A stretch of 64,000 nt of DNA from Talpa occidentalis (taxonomy: Eukaryota > Chordata > Mammalia > Eulipotyphla > Talpidae). The position numbers and the translations under genes were made by a program. The DNA lies in contig NW_023603184.1 of NCBI RefSeq assembly GCF_014898055.3, forward strand, positions 121,386,615 through 121,450,614, given 5' to 3'. The notes beneath the pieces were generated by a model. That model was not told the origin of the DNA and made no database searches. It worked only from the letters and a program-made list of their open reading frames with translations. This document shows positions 36,070-48,639 of this stretch, one piece after another; positions within the stretch are counted from its first letter, which is position 1, and each line of letters starts with the position of its first letter.

Positions 36070-37465
36070 TATAATTCAGGATATAATGGTGTTAAAATTT
36101 AGGTGATCTATTGTTCTTTTATCTCATTTTTTGTACCAGATTTCACATCAGTTTGTATTAGTTTAAAAAAATATTTCAGATAAAAATATTGTAATGCCTG
36201 AGCCACATGACTGAGAACTTTTTATTTCATCTAAAGTTTTCTTTCCCCTAGAATTTGCAAGGTAAATATGTGAATACAGGATTGGTGTCTAAAAGGCATC
36301 CTTTCTATTAAGCTCATGTGGTCTCTGGAAATGTCATAGAATCTTTGGATTCATTCCCATGGCAACAGGCAACTCTATCATCAAGGACACTGCTTAGCGT
36401 TTCTTTTTAAGAAGGTGTGCTCTGTACTTGAGATTCACAGCTATATTTTTTATTAATACTTATTTTTTGGATGCATTGTGACATACTGTGGTTATATATC
36501 CTCAAGATGGAAAGGCAGGGTCTCTTCACTAAGGAATTAAGACATGGATTATATTAAAGGGTCTCGTAATGCTCTGTGGTTTGAACTTTTGGTGTGGTTA
36601 GCAGAAGAGAAGCAGAAGGAATGGGACTAGACAAAAAAACAACAAATTAGGCACTGCTAACTGGAATATACATGCCTATATGCAAATCTACATATGTGCG
36701 CACACACACATCAACAACAAAATAGAGAAGGCACCATACATAACAATTAACAGCTACTCTGCATGCATAAGCACTGATGTGGAAAGGCTTATTTTCAGTC
36801 ACCTTGACTGTGAAATTTGTAATGGAGGTGAAAGTCATAATCAGTGTTGTCTTTTCCACCAAGTGTCTGGGCTATTAGGAATATTACAAGGATCACTATT
36901 CAGGATGGGGCTGGCTTTCTGTGTCTGGATCCTCATTTTTCTTAAATCATATTTTCTATGATGTGACTTGAGGGAAACAAATTATTGGAGATGTTACTAG
37001 ATATAATCTATTAAAAAATTCAATGAAATGGAAGTAAATATGAAAGGCTACACAAAGGAGAACCTTAAAAAAATACCAATCCATTCTGACAACCCCAGAG
37101 GCTGGTTTAGGTTAGAACTCATTTTTAAAGAGACTTTATGGTGATTTCAATGTATGACCAAGACTGATTATGTAAATTACCTCAGAGATGATTAACATTT
37201 CACTTAATAAAAAATATTTCATTTTGTATCATATCACCCTAATATATGGACCTGTGTTCAAGTTTAAATTGAGATATACTGTATATTTTTAAATATTTCA
37301 TAATACTGCACATGCACATCTCTATGTAATACACACATATAATCTCATTAAATGCTCAGAATCCTATCCATAGTAGGGAGGTTACTACTTCTCTTTGGCA
37401 GAAAAGTAAATGGAAGCTTGGTGTATCTCTATGACTTGGTCATGTGTGTGACATGTGGCCAGATT
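36070..37465. other. Intergenic AT-rich DNA with a weak MIR
   Basis: A decayed minus-strand MIR may lie at about 37310-37450 ('aatctcattaaatgctcaga' and 'cagaaaagtaaatggaagct'). Nothing else recognised. Confidence 0.4.
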
Positions 37466-37760
37466 CTAAAGTTGATATTCTTTTTTTAAAGATTTATTTA
37501 TTTATGCATACAAGAACTGGGGTACAGGCCAGAGGTGTGTGTTTGGGGGGGATGAGAGGATTCACCAGAGACAGAGTGGGGAACAGAACAGGCAGACTAA
37601 TTGAAATACACTGCTGAGGGGAGCAGCGAGCGAGTCAAGAGAGGTCTGCTGCACCATGTGGGTATCTCCCTGGCTGGGGATCGAACTGGCTGCGAATAGC
37701 TTCATAGGTTGCGTCTTAACCTTGCGCCACCAGGAAGGCCCTAAAGTTGATATTCTTTTT
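37466..37760 (-). mobile_element. tRNA-derived SINE with perfect 20-bp duplication
   Basis: The element spans 37486-37740 on the minus strand. The target duplication CTAAAGTTGATATTCTTTTT is exact at 37466-37485 and 37741-37760. The body is of the older subfamily type ('tgcaccatgtgggtatctccc'). About 20 bases are missing from the tRNA-like head near the B box. Confidence 0.93.
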
Positions 37761-37860
37761 ACTATTCTATATCATCTTCATCAATTTCAGTCAGATTCGG
37801 TCAAGGGAGTAGCAAATATGAAGGACAGCTTTGGTCATATTAAGATTGTCTCTTTGTGTA

Positions 37861-38258
37861 TTAGTTTTCAAGGATGCAGTAACACGATTCAGTGAAGTGG
37901 TTGGTTTAAAACAACAAACTTATTCTCTTGCAGTTTTGGATGTCAGAATTTTGAAGACAAGGCTTCCAGTAACCCCTAGCATTCTTTGATTTGTGGCTAC
38001 AGCTCTTCAATCCCTGCCTCTGTCTTTACATAGCTTTCTTCCATGTATCTCCTCTGTTCTGTCTGCTTCAAATTTCTCTATTGTTTCTCATAAAGGCAGA
38101 AGTCGTTTGATATAGGACCCACCATAAATCTGAGATGATTTCATCTTGAGAGGCTTAACTAATTACATTGGTAAGACCCTCTTTCTAAATGAGGTCACAT
38201 CCTGAGGTTCCAGTTGGATGTGAAGTTTGAGGGGATATGATTCAACCCATTATATTCT
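37861..38258 (-). repeat. MaLR (MLT1-type) LTR
   Basis: The reverse layout is clear: 'tttcaaggatgcagtaacac' at the start, 'ggtaagaccctctttctaaa' and 'tgaggtcacatcctgaggtt' in the middle, and 'gaggggatatgattcaaccc' near the end. No duplicate flanks survive. Confidence 0.75.
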
Positions 38259-39230
38259 ACAGTTGACATTTGGAGACACTAGTCATTTCTTGATGAGAAA
38301 ATTTGTGCTCCTGCCTCCTGTGAAAATATTTGTGCAGGATACAAGGAACAGGTGAGAATGAGTGGCTGAGAGGCAGGCTTTCTGGGAGTCCTAGAAGAAC
38401 ACACACAGGTCCTGAGGGAAGTGAATAAGAGAACTCCTCTAGGATTCCGAGTGGAAACTCAAGTCATGAAAATCTTTAGTTATCAAGGGAATCAGTTCCT
38501 TATGCATAGCAGTAGAAGGAGGCTTGTTTTCCTGCTTGTACATGTTGGTTCAATAGGAAATTATTGGATATTTGGTTTTTGAAGGCATTAAACATGTTTT
38601 GGGGACACAAGGGAAAAGTTGTGGCCCCTGATTGGAGGAATTGACAACCTGAGTATGAAGTGAGCTTGTCTCCTGCCAGAGGAGTTAAAAAGGCTTATGG
38701 GAATATCAGTTTACTTGTCAGCTAATGACAAGGGTTTTAAGTAAAAAGAAATAATCCGCGAAGGAAATGGGCAAAGACTTTAGCCAGGCAAGAGGCCTAC
38801 CACTCCTCACAATCCCCTCCCCCGAGTATTTGTACTCTATAGTTGGCAGGACTTCCTGCCACAAAGCATGGATTTGGGTCACATGGTTGAGAAATAATGT
38901 ACCTTGCTCCCTGGAGCCAGTGTTGGTGGCTAGAAAGACATCTATTCTCCAAAAGGAATGAGCCTCTCCATGTGAGAGGTGTTTGCTGGCAGGTGCTGGA
39001 GGTGGGGAAGGTGGAATTGCCTTGGGTGATTGCAAACACTGAATCTGCCATTGAAAGTCTGCCCAGATATAAAATCAACAAAGCATAATTTTGCCAATTG
39101 GCAACTAGGGTTAGGTATTTACTAAAACTAAGCAACATTTCAGAGGGAATTCCAGCAGCTTATTGATGGCTTCATAGAGCTCAGATCTGTGCCAATTATA
39201 TCTGAGTCCACTGATGTAAAAATTTGCTTT
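38259..39230. other. Intergenic DNA, no gene seen
   Basis: 38750-39090 gives overlapping short frames on both strands but no coding bias or splice framework. Confidence 0.45.
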
Positions 39231-40894
39231 AAAAAGTGTTTAGGCACTGTTAAAAGAAATAGAAGAAGACATAAAGAAATGGAAAGACATCCCCTGCTCG
39301 TGGATTAGAAGAATAAACATTATTAAGATGGCCATCCTACCAAAAGCAATATACAGATTCAATGCTATTCCAATCAAAATTTCAATGTCATTCTTCAAAG
39401 AAATAGAACAATTATTGATGAAATTCATATGGAATTACCAAAAACCCCAAATAGCCAAAGCTCTCCTGAAAAAAAAAAAAAAAAAAAGAAGGGATTGGAG
39501 GCATCACACGCCCAGACTTCAAACTCTACTACAAAGCCATAATCATCAAAACTGCATGGTATTGGAACAAGAACAGACATACAGACCAATGGAATCAAAT
39601 AGAAAATCCAGAAATAAACTCACAGATTTATGGTCAACTAATCTTTGACAAAGGAGCAAAGAATATGCATTGGAGCAAAGACAATTTTTTCAATAAATGG
39701 TGCTGGGAAAACTGGGTTGCTACATGCAAAAGAATGAAGCTTGACTACTACCTAACACCATGCACAAAAACCAACTCAAAATGGATTAAAGAACTTGACA
39801 TAAGACCTAAAACCATAAAATACATAGAAGGAAATATAGGCGAAACACTACATGATATGCACATCAAAGACATCTTTACAGACACATCACCCAAAGCAGT
39901 GATAGTGAAGGAAAAGATAAACAGCTGGGACTACATCTTTTGTACAGCAAAAGAGACAACCAAAACAAAGAGAAACCCCACCAACTGGGAGAACATTTTT
40001 GCACACAACACTAATGATAAAGGACTGATCACAAAAATCTACAAAGAGCTGATGAGACTCAATAAAAACAAAGAAAATAATTCTGTCAAAAAATGGGCAG
40101 AAGAGCTAAAAAACTTCTCTGAAGAGGAAATGCAAATGGCCAACAGGCATATGAAAAAATGTTCAACATCACTTGCAATCAGGGAAATGCAAATCAAAAC
40201 TACCATGAGATACCATCTGACACCAGTGAGAATGGCATATTAAAAAAACTAGCAACAACAAATGTTGGCAAGGTTGTGGAGAAAAAGGAACTCTCCTGCA
40301 CTGTTGATGGGAGTGCAAACTGGTCCAACCACTATGGAGAGCTATGTGGAGATTTCTTGACCTACTAAACATAGAGCTTCCATGTGATCCAGCAATTCCA
40401 CTCCTAGGTATTTACCCAAAGGACACAGAAACATCAATTCCAAAGGGCACCTGCACCCCTATGTTTATAGCAGCACTGTTTACAATAGCTAAGCTTTGGA
40501 ATCAACCCAAATGCCCAAAAATAGATGACTGGATCAAGAAGATGTGGTACATATACACCATGGAATATTACTCAGCATTCAAAAAAGATGAACACATGCA
40601 ATTTGCAGCAACATGGATGGAGCTAAGGGCTCATGCTCAGCGAAATAAGCCAGAAAGAAAAAGAAAAATACCAGATGGTCTCACTCATAGCAGGAATCTA
40701 GAAAACTTAAATAAGGGACCAGAAAAAAGAAAAACTGTAAGAAAGAAAATATCAAAATCAACAAACAACTATGAACCAGAGACAGTCTATGGAGTTGGGG
40801 GGCGGGGAAAGGAGGGCTTGGGGTCAAAATAAGGGGGTTGTAATTGTAAGGGGAATATAAAAATAAAATATAATTATTAAAAAAAGTGTTTAGG
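39231..40894 (+). mobile_element. 5'-truncated young L1 with target duplication
   Basis: The element spans about 39245-40880 and is flanked by the exact 14-bp repeat AAAAAGTGTTTAGG (39231-39244 and 40881-40894). It holds the C-terminal part of ORF2 and the 3' UTR. ORF2 reads in a first frame to an internal A20 tract at about 39470-39488 and then shifts frame; a long open piece resumes at 39665-40243, so the copy is dead but little decayed. The 3' UTR ends with a G-rich tract (about 40796-40846) before a short A/T-rich tail. The target 'ctttaaaaag' fits L1 endonuclease cleavage. Confidence 0.95.
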
Positions 40895-41540
40895 AAAAAA
40901 TCTAAGAATGCAATTTCTTTCTGAAAAATGAGTATTTGATGATGTAGAAATCAGTCAAATACAGATTGTTCTGTATACCTATGCTGTTCATTTGCAGTTA
41001 TAAAATACCCTAATGTTCAGCATAGTTTCCACTGGCCCACCCTCTCAGTCCCTCATATCCGACTAAGATTATACATTACAGTTGCCTCAGCCTCTGAGCC
41101 TATTCATTTGTCTTTGTGCTTTCATTTGCCTATAATGACATCCTGTTTTGAGATCCTTGTTAGATATTGAGAGGAAACCAAATGAAACAACTAAAGATAA
41201 TGGTATTGGTTCAAACAGCATAGGTTTTTCCATTAATATATTTAATTGCCATATCTGAATTCAGAGATGGTGATTATTTTTCTTCCAAAATAAACAGAGA
41301 AGGTAACATTGGAAGTGTTGTATTTTACGCAATTCACTTTGTAAGTTTTCAGTTGAAGAACCTCAAAAGACTTTTTAGATGTTGAATTTGCAAGGTGGGG
41401 GTACTTTGATCAGTCTTTGGCTTCTTTGCACCATAGTCTGTTGGAATGTTTGTAGTTGTCAATATTTTTTTCCAACTCCCTCAGATGTGGATACAAAAAG
41501 GGGTCATTTGTTAAGCAAAATAATTCATATCTTTCTGCCT
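40895..41540. other. Intergenic DNA, no gene seen
   Basis: Unique-looking AT-rich DNA. Confidence 0.45.
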
Positions 41541-41733
41541 CAGAGACAGAGCGGGGAACAGAACAGGCAGACAGCCTGAAATACACTGTGGAGGGGAGCA
41601 GCAGGTGAGTCAGGAGAGGTCTGCCCGTCCATGTGTGTAGCTCCCTGGCCAGCCGGGGATTGAACTCAGGCTGCAAAGGCTGCGAATAGCTTCACAGTGC
41701 TGTGCTTAACCCCTTGTGCCACCAGGGAGGCCC
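41541..41733 (-). mobile_element. tRNA-derived SINE lacking its 3' end
   Basis: Head and most of the body are present in reverse, ending GGGAGGCCC at 41733. It begins abruptly at 'cagagacagagcgggg', so the 3' quarter and the A tail of the SINE are missing. No target duplication was found. A later deletion or recombination probably removed the tail. Confidence 0.88.
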
Positions 41734-42774
41734 TGTAGTTCCACTTTAATGAAAATCTCACAAGTAAAAACCTCACCCAGTTATTTCTGGGAACCAGGGA
41801 GTTCCACACATGCTCGGGCACCTTTCTCAGACAGTGCTGTTCTTATGCCTTTTCCAGAATTTGTTCTTTAGGAGGACTATGTGATATGGTTATAGGAACA
41901 AATGATAGCACTTACACAAAAGTGCATAGAGCAGGTTGTATCAAATTAGGTACAGATTTCCTTCTGAAAACCAGAACTTAATATGAGTGATATAGGTTAT
42001 AATATAACTTCCATTTTCTTCATTCAAAAGTATTTTGGCTACTTTGAGAAATAAGTGTTACATGTTGCAAGGTGCTAACTTGCATGTATGGAATTTCCTA
42101 AACTCAGTAATATATTCAATTTTATATTTTCATATTTAAAATAAGTTTAATTCAAAAACATCTCCTTTTTAAAATTAAAAATAAGAAAGAACAACTGTTT
42201 AGCTGTTGATAATATCTGAAATAAAGCTGAATTTTTTATCAGGAGAAAAGCAGCATAGTTAAGTCAAGCTGTTGGTTTTTGTTGTAGCATTTCTCAGCTC
42301 TCCTCTTGAAGTTCACTTAATAATGCTTTCTTTTATGCTATTCAAGGGATTTCTAGAACTGTGATATTGGATAATTTATTGTTACAAATCCATTTTATTA
42401 GTATGCTCCCCAGGAAAAGAGCCCCATGGGTGTTAGCATCCTTTTGCATTTGAAGTTCCTGAAGCTCGGGAAGGTACTTGAGTGTCCAAGATCCTGCATC
42501 TTGCCTGTGGCTGAGTGGAGCTTTGCAGTCAGATTTGCAGGCTCCAAGCTGGTGCTTTCCCTTGGGAGGTCTCTAGACTATGGCAACACCTGTCCCTTAT
42601 TCATAGTACTCCACATCTGGGCATTCTTTCCAGAAGACTGGCTAGATTTGGTTGCTGCTTATTGGCCACCATGCAAAGGAGAGTACATGGCAATCAGATC
42701 TGTTTATAGCTCTCTGACTTGGAGAAAAGAAACAAACTCAAGATCCTATCATGTGACCAGCATCAAATGATTCT
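41734..42774. other. Intergenic DNA, no gene seen
   Basis: 42420-42770 carries overlapping frames of up to 114 codons that show no domain and no splice context; I consider them chance. Confidence 0.4.
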
Positions 42775-42925
42775 CCTTACAGGTACCCTATAAAGTAGAC
42801 ATTCTCGCCCATTTTTACAGATGAATAACACTTTCAAAGAAGTTTAACTAACTTGTCCATTATGCCTTCTCTGGAAAGTAGGAAAGTCATCACTGAGCCC
42901 CAGGGCTTCTTGTTTTTCCGCATTA
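42775..42925 (-). repeat. MIR SINE
   Basis: The reverse MIR layout is visible: 'ggtaccctataaagtagaca', 'cccatttttacagatgaata', 'aactaacttgtcc', 'gagccccagggcttcttg'. Confidence 0.7.
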
Positions 42926-44000
42926 CAATGACCTTTTCCTTGTGTTTAGAGGAAATTAAAATATAAGGAGGCAGGAAACAAATCAGGGAACTATTGTTCT
43001 CCCCATAAAAGGAGATGGGAGGGTGTTTATGTATATATACATGAACCTCAGCAAAGGTTAAACCCTGGGCTAACTGGATTCCCAGGCAGAGAGGACACAA
43101 CTTATGTTGCGTGACTTATATTTTAGAACTAGAGATTAGCATAGGGACTCTATGGCTCCCTGCTGTGCCTTCTCTGTTAAGGTTCTCAAGCATAAAAACA
43201 CAGCAGGCATGTTGGAAAGGGGTACATGGCTTGGGGCTAATCAGGACAGAGTAACTGAAGGGGGAGCAACATTGAGGAAAAGGAGCATAAGCTGCTAATT
43301 TCCTAAGGCCCCCATGAGGCTGTAAAATAGATAAATGCAGAAGAGAGGAGATAGCAGAGGGCTGTTTTTTCCTGCTTATTTTTACCACTTATTTCACTTT
43401 CAGCCTTATTTATATTTATTCCATAATTTAATTTCTGTGGAAATGATAATTTTCCTTCATCATTAAAAGCAACACATTTTTATTTTCAAAGACCAGCATT
43501 TTAAAATGTTCTATGAATTCTGATTCATTATTTTTCTACACTCTGCAAACAGTATCACTCAACAGCAAAATATTATCCTTGATTAATAAAAGCTTACTCC
43601 TGACAGTTCATTTTTGAGAAATACCAACTCATAGTCACTTGTTTCTATTCTTGATCCTGTGGCATACTAACTTTTTGCTATCAGTATTTGGCAAAATCTT
43701 ACTACTGCAGCAACTGTTCCCTGAAATTCTCCTCTTGTTATTCACAGAGCTGGCTGCCCACGCTCCTCCTGCTGCTTCTGCCGACACTCATTTTAAGCTC
43801 AGAGTACCATAAATAGGATTCTCAGCTACTGCTGGCTGCCTCATTATCTTCTTCCAGTTTCTTACTGCATTATACCTATCTGGATTCCCAAAGCTGGTCA
43901 AGCATACCATAATTAATGTGTAGTTTCCTTTTCTGAATGCAATATGCAGCTGCTTCCTGATAGGTTAGGTATGTGACTTTACTTGTTACTTTTTAGCTCT
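42926..44000. other. Intergenic DNA, no gene seen
   Basis: No recognised repeats or coding signal. Confidence 0.45.
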
Positions 44001-44277
44001 TTTTTTTTTTTAAGATTTATTTATTTATGCATATAAGCACTGTGGTATAAGCCAGAGGTGTGGGGTGGGGGGGGGTGAGAGGATTCACCAGAGACAGAGT
44101 GGGGAACAGAACAGGCATATTGACTGAAATATACTGCTGCGGGGAGCAGTGAGTGAGACAGGAGAGGTCTGCTGCACCATGTGGGTATCTCCCTGGCTGG
44201 TGATTGAACTTGTGCTGCAGGGCTACAGATAGCATCATAGTGTTTAGACTTAACCCCTTGCGCCACCAGGGAGGCCC
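44001..44277 (-). mobile_element. tRNA-derived SINE, older subfamily
   Basis: Full length in reverse: T13, 'aagatttatttatttatgca', a G9 run, the body with 'tgcaccatgtgggtatctcc', and the head ending GGGAGGCCC. The B box is eroded. The flanks share only 'tagct...ctctt', so the target duplication has decayed. Confidence 0.9.
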
Positions 44278-45224
44278 TAGCTAACTCTTAAGTCTGCCAT
44301 CCAACATCATATCTCACTATGTAACAAGATTTTGGGTCACACAGGAAGGCACAAAATATTAGTGAAGTTGATTGGTTTGTAATTATAGGGTCTCAATTTC
44401 TCTTTCCCTGACTTGGATTTCCTGCTTAGCAAAATGATGAGAGAGACTACATTGCATACTGGTTTTGTTTTACATAATAATTCTTTTTAATAAGAAATGG
44501 GCCTATAAATAGAGATTTTAAGTCACCCTAATTCTACAAGGATCAGGTGGAAGGCACAATAGCTGATTCAGCCATTGGCTCCTGCAGAGTCAGCCTTTCC
44601 TGGTTAACCTGTACCCCAGTGACTGAGGGAGGCAGGGATTTAAATCACCAGCCATTTGCATCTGACTCAGGACATCTCTGACTGTGTGTATGTATGTGAT
44701 GGGGGGATACTCCAGAGGACCCCTTCAAATTGGCCCAGGCTTTGCCTGATCTCAGTCACTGTTTGATTATTCCTCTGCCCAATTTTATTTCTTTCCTTTC
44801 CCTGTCACAGGTGTTGATACATAACTTCTTGCCCCAACTCAGTGATAGTGTGTGCTTTCAGAAACTCTGACAGGCTCCTTTATTTGAAACAAGTCTGCAC
44901 ATCTCTGGCTTCTCAGAGTTTCAAAATTAGAGGTGACAAGTGTCAATTAGGACTACTAAGAGGCTCCACCTGGCTCAGGTGATGTGGCCAGAGTTAGAAG
45001 GGACACAATTCAGGTAGCAGGCTGTACCAGAGGCCATTTGTGGGGAGACCGGCAGCTCTGGCTCTGATGACTGCAGAGAAGACCTGTCAAAGCAGCTTCT
45101 GTCTCCCTAACTTGCTCTGCCCCTGAGATGAGAGCATTTGGAATTAAAGGCCCACAGACTCTTTTTACAACCTGGTCTCAGTGGTTGAGGCTTTTCTTTT
45201 TGTCATGGGCAGGAAGGTAGAACG
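44278..45224. other. Intergenic DNA, no gene seen
   Basis: Somewhat less AT-rich than the surroundings, without coding evidence. Confidence 0.45.
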
Positions 45225-45270
45225 TTGTGGCTAAGAGCATAGGCCTCAGACTCAACACTGTACTTTCCTG
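45225..45270 (+). repeat. MIR head fragment
   Basis: 'gtggctaagagcataggcct' matches the tRNA-like start of MIR. Only the head is present. Confidence 0.4.
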
Positions 45271-45289
45271 CCTGGGAACTCTGGCCCCC

Positions 45290-45521
45290 TAGCTGCCTCT
45301 TCCTTGCATCCCCACCGGGAAACCAGTTTCTCTCCTGTGTCCTAATTTCCTCTTCTTATGAACTTGGATTGAATTAGGAATCACCCTAATGACCTTATTT
45401 TAACTTAATTATCTCTTTGTGGTCCTATCTCCAAATATAGTCACATTCTGAGGTTTGTGGAGGGGTTAGGATTAAGGCATCAACATACAAATTTTGGGGA
45501 GACACAATTCAGTCTATAACA
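45290..45521 (-). repeat. MaLR (MLT1-type) LTR, partial
   Basis: The reverse order is 'caccctaatgaccttatttt', 'cctatctccaaatatagtca', 'cattctgaggtttgtggagg' and the end 'cacaattcagtctataaca', which is the TG...start of an MLT1 LTR on the minus strand. The 3' part of the LTR is missing. Confidence 0.78.
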
Positions 45522-45711
45522 AGCAGAAGGTTGTCATTGTGATTCTGTAGGATAGGTTCATGAGAATTCATTATATGTTTCTCTTTAGTTTTATATTTGA
45601 TGTTTTTCATAATGAAAAGTTAAAAAAATTACAGATAAAGGAATTTGATAAAACAAATTTCTTCACATAAACTTTGCCTATTATCCTCATGTGACATGAT
45701 CAACAATATCA

Positions 45712-45728
45712 TCATCAACAACAACAAC

Positions 45729-45768
<40 letters not shown>

Positions 45769-45772
45769 TATC
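45712..45772 (+). repeat. Compound (CAA)n(CA)n microsatellite
   Basis: A short CAT/CAA array passes into about 19 CA units and then 'aaacaca'. It is a plain simple repeat. Confidence 0.95.
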
Positions 45773-45779
45773 ATTGTAA

Positions 45780-47884
45780 CCTTAAGCATTATGAGTTCTT
45801 CGAGTTAAATCCCCTCTTTCCTGTCAGCTTCTGCAAGTTTGGCTTTGACAATAATAATAACATTGGGAATAAGTATGTATATAGTGTTTGTGTAGAGGGT
45901 TTTGAAAAAGGATTGTGCATATTTTCCACATATTTCCCAGGTCCCTGGGAGGCAGAGAGTAAGTGATTTATCCCCAAGGTAGGAACGAAGAAAGGAATTT
46001 TTGGGCTGGTGACTTGCCCTTGTCACCCAGGGTGTATATTGTTGTAGCAGATCAAGAACCAAGTCTTCTGATTCCAGTTTCAATGGCCTCTCTATGGAAG
46101 AATTTCCTTCATGCTGGAACAGGAGTCATAACTCCCACATTATTTTGCTCCTTCTCTATTGCAAGAAACCAGTTGAATGATGATAACTCTGGAAATGACC
46201 CTGCTTAAATTGCTGCCTGTTTTGTTAAATGTTACTGCTTCAAATTGGCACTTTCATCCATCAATATCAATACCGTCTTTCATGTTCAGCTGATTGTTTA
46301 ATTTCTCAAGTGCCAAGTTTTAAGATGTTGTTATCTTTTTGGAAGGGTTGAAATTATAAAATGGACACCAAGGACAATTTTATGCTATGTAGAGCAGTTT
46401 ACTTTTTAATGCACTAGGCACTTTTAAGTATCACCTTTGTTAGCAATTCTGCTTTCTCAGGACTATTAATTATCCCGATATGAACTGAAATACTGCTCAT
46501 CTCAAGGGAAGGCTGAGCTATAAATTAGGAAAATCTTTTCTGTGAACTTTTTACCTTCAAATCTTTTCTCTGATATAGCCTTTCATCATTTTAGCACAAG
46601 AAACAATTTATATGTACTGTAAGAATTCAGAATGATTTTTCTCCTGAGGACTAGAATACTGAATTCTCCTTTTTCAAATACAATCTGTAATCGAGTGAGC
46701 AGTTAGAAAAAGGAATATAAAAACCATTTTTTTTCCTCCTTCCTGTAGACTCACTATCTCTCTTTTGCACCTATCCCTCATCCCGGGAAGGAGAGACCAA
46801 CTTTGTTTCCTGGAAGCTGAACTCTCTTCTTGCCCCTACCCCCAGTGCCACCCTTAGTCTTCAAGTGGAGTCAACAATTTAAGGATTTTTAGATCAAGGT
46901 GGATTAGTGTGGATTGTCCCAGAGTTACATGTGCTTTCAGATTAGATAAGGTAGAAGTGGAAAGACACAAAAGATAGAAATTCACCATCAGTGATTTAAC
47001 AAGATGATGGAGCTGGGTTGTTCCTTGACTGTCCACACCATGCCCAGCTTGCATGTAGCAGGTTCATGAAGGATGACTGGGCAGTGACAGTAGCACTGGA
47101 CACAAAGCGCTGATGTAACAGCGTGGTATCTATAGAAAGGGGAGGTTCTAGGTTCCCTGCCCCACCTAAGGAAGGGTGGAGCTGAGCAGCAAGGGCAAGC
47201 TGAAAAGGAGCAGAGACATGTGAAGAAGAAGCCATGCTTGCTTCTTCGCCTTGGACTTATACTAGGGACTTGGGGGACATGGAAGGAGAACCATGATAGA
47301 GACAGAGATATGGGTGAGAGACAGAGGGGAGGCCGACAATGGCAGCCTTTATCTTGACTTGTATTTTAAGTTTGCTCTTTTCCTTCCAGACTTGTCCTGC
47401 CCCATCTGTCCCTCTCCTATGGGTCCCTGTCAGAATGTGTCTTAGACTTGTGGCAAGCTTTTGGGTCTCAATGGCCCTATTGGTTGGGCATTTACCCACA
47501 AGGGGATGGGTAGTTTTGGGTGTTTAATTGGAAACTATTTAAGCTATATTCTTTCTCTTCTCTCTGTTGCACACTGATTGTAGTAAAGTCATTTTCTGCA
47601 GAAGTTCTGATGCACTAGGGCATGCTTTGTCTTGATGCAGCTGATGGCCGAATCCATTCAGAGCAGGCAGGTTTGGGGGTTTTGGTAGTGCCCCTCATTC
47701 TGCTTGCTAACACTGAGGTGCCAAGGACAGTAGTGAGGAACCCTATGGCTCAGCCTTATGTTAAGAGACAGCCATGGAAAGGGGTGCTTACTAGTGTAAT
47801 CAGAAGGGCTTGAGGCAGAGCTTCAGGTCAGGCACAACATGTCCGTGCTAGGTAGCAACAGCAACCTCCTTGGGTCCCTGTTTT
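45780..47884. other. Intergenic DNA with an unassigned GC-richer block
   Basis: 46740-47640 is less AT-rich and may be an old LTR: 'gaaactatttaagctatatt' and 'ctctctgttgcacactg' near 47530-47580 would suit a promoter-like or R-region part. I cannot name it and see no coding frame. Confidence 0.35.
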
Positions 47885-47975
47885 GTTTTTGTCACATTCA
47901 TTTGTCTCTTGTCTGTCTCCTTCCTTAGTACATCCTCTGTAAGTGCTGGTTGAATGTATGAATGATTCAGTGAAT
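47885..47975 (+). repeat. L2 3'-end fragment
   Basis: 'ttgtctgtctccttccttag' leading to 'gtgctggttgaatgtatgaa' is the typical end of L2 elements with their TGAA-type tail. Confidence 0.55.
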
Positions 47976-48639
47976 TTTCCTGGGAGCTATTACTTAGAGC
48001 TCCCAGATCCTTATGTAATACCAGGGAGGACTATCACATAGGACAAGATGTGTCTAGTGCCAATTTCTTGTCACCCTGTGATTCCTGTTTGTGTCTCAAG
48101 TCTTAGCAGCACCCTCTTTCCTGTTGCTATAGAATACACCCTCTGAGCCGTCACGCTATTCAAACCTTGAATTCTTCAGAATACACTTGTGTGCAAAGGA
48201 ATTTGTTCATATCTTCTAGATCTTTGTATCATTTGGAATGCTTTGGTCTGTATTCAGGTTTTCCAGGGCTGCTTAACAAAAACAGAAGGGAAAACTTAAT
48301 GTTTTAAAAAATATATTATTATTATCTGTGGTTCTACCAGTTGATGGAATCAGGGAGGTGCCTTTTGCTTGGGACCTCTCATGTGGCTACAGTGAGCTGA
48401 CAGGTAGGACTGCAGTCATCTAAGTGCTTGATGACTTCATTGCTAGGAAATGAATAGAAGAAAGAAAATAGGTGATGGAGGCGAAGAGTAGAAAATTTGG
48501 GAAAGAGGCATCACAAGACCCAAAACTGGAGGTGGGGGAAGAAATGATTAACATAGTTGTTGAGCCAGCTATAGAAATGAAAAATCCTTAGGTGCCAACT
48601 GCTAAAGTGACTATGAGACAGTTATAGAAAGATCTGGAG

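Noticed and set aside
39665..40832. 192- and 162-codon plus-strand frames
   Set aside because: They are the remains of L1 ORF2 and read-through into the 3' UTR of a truncated copy, not a host gene.
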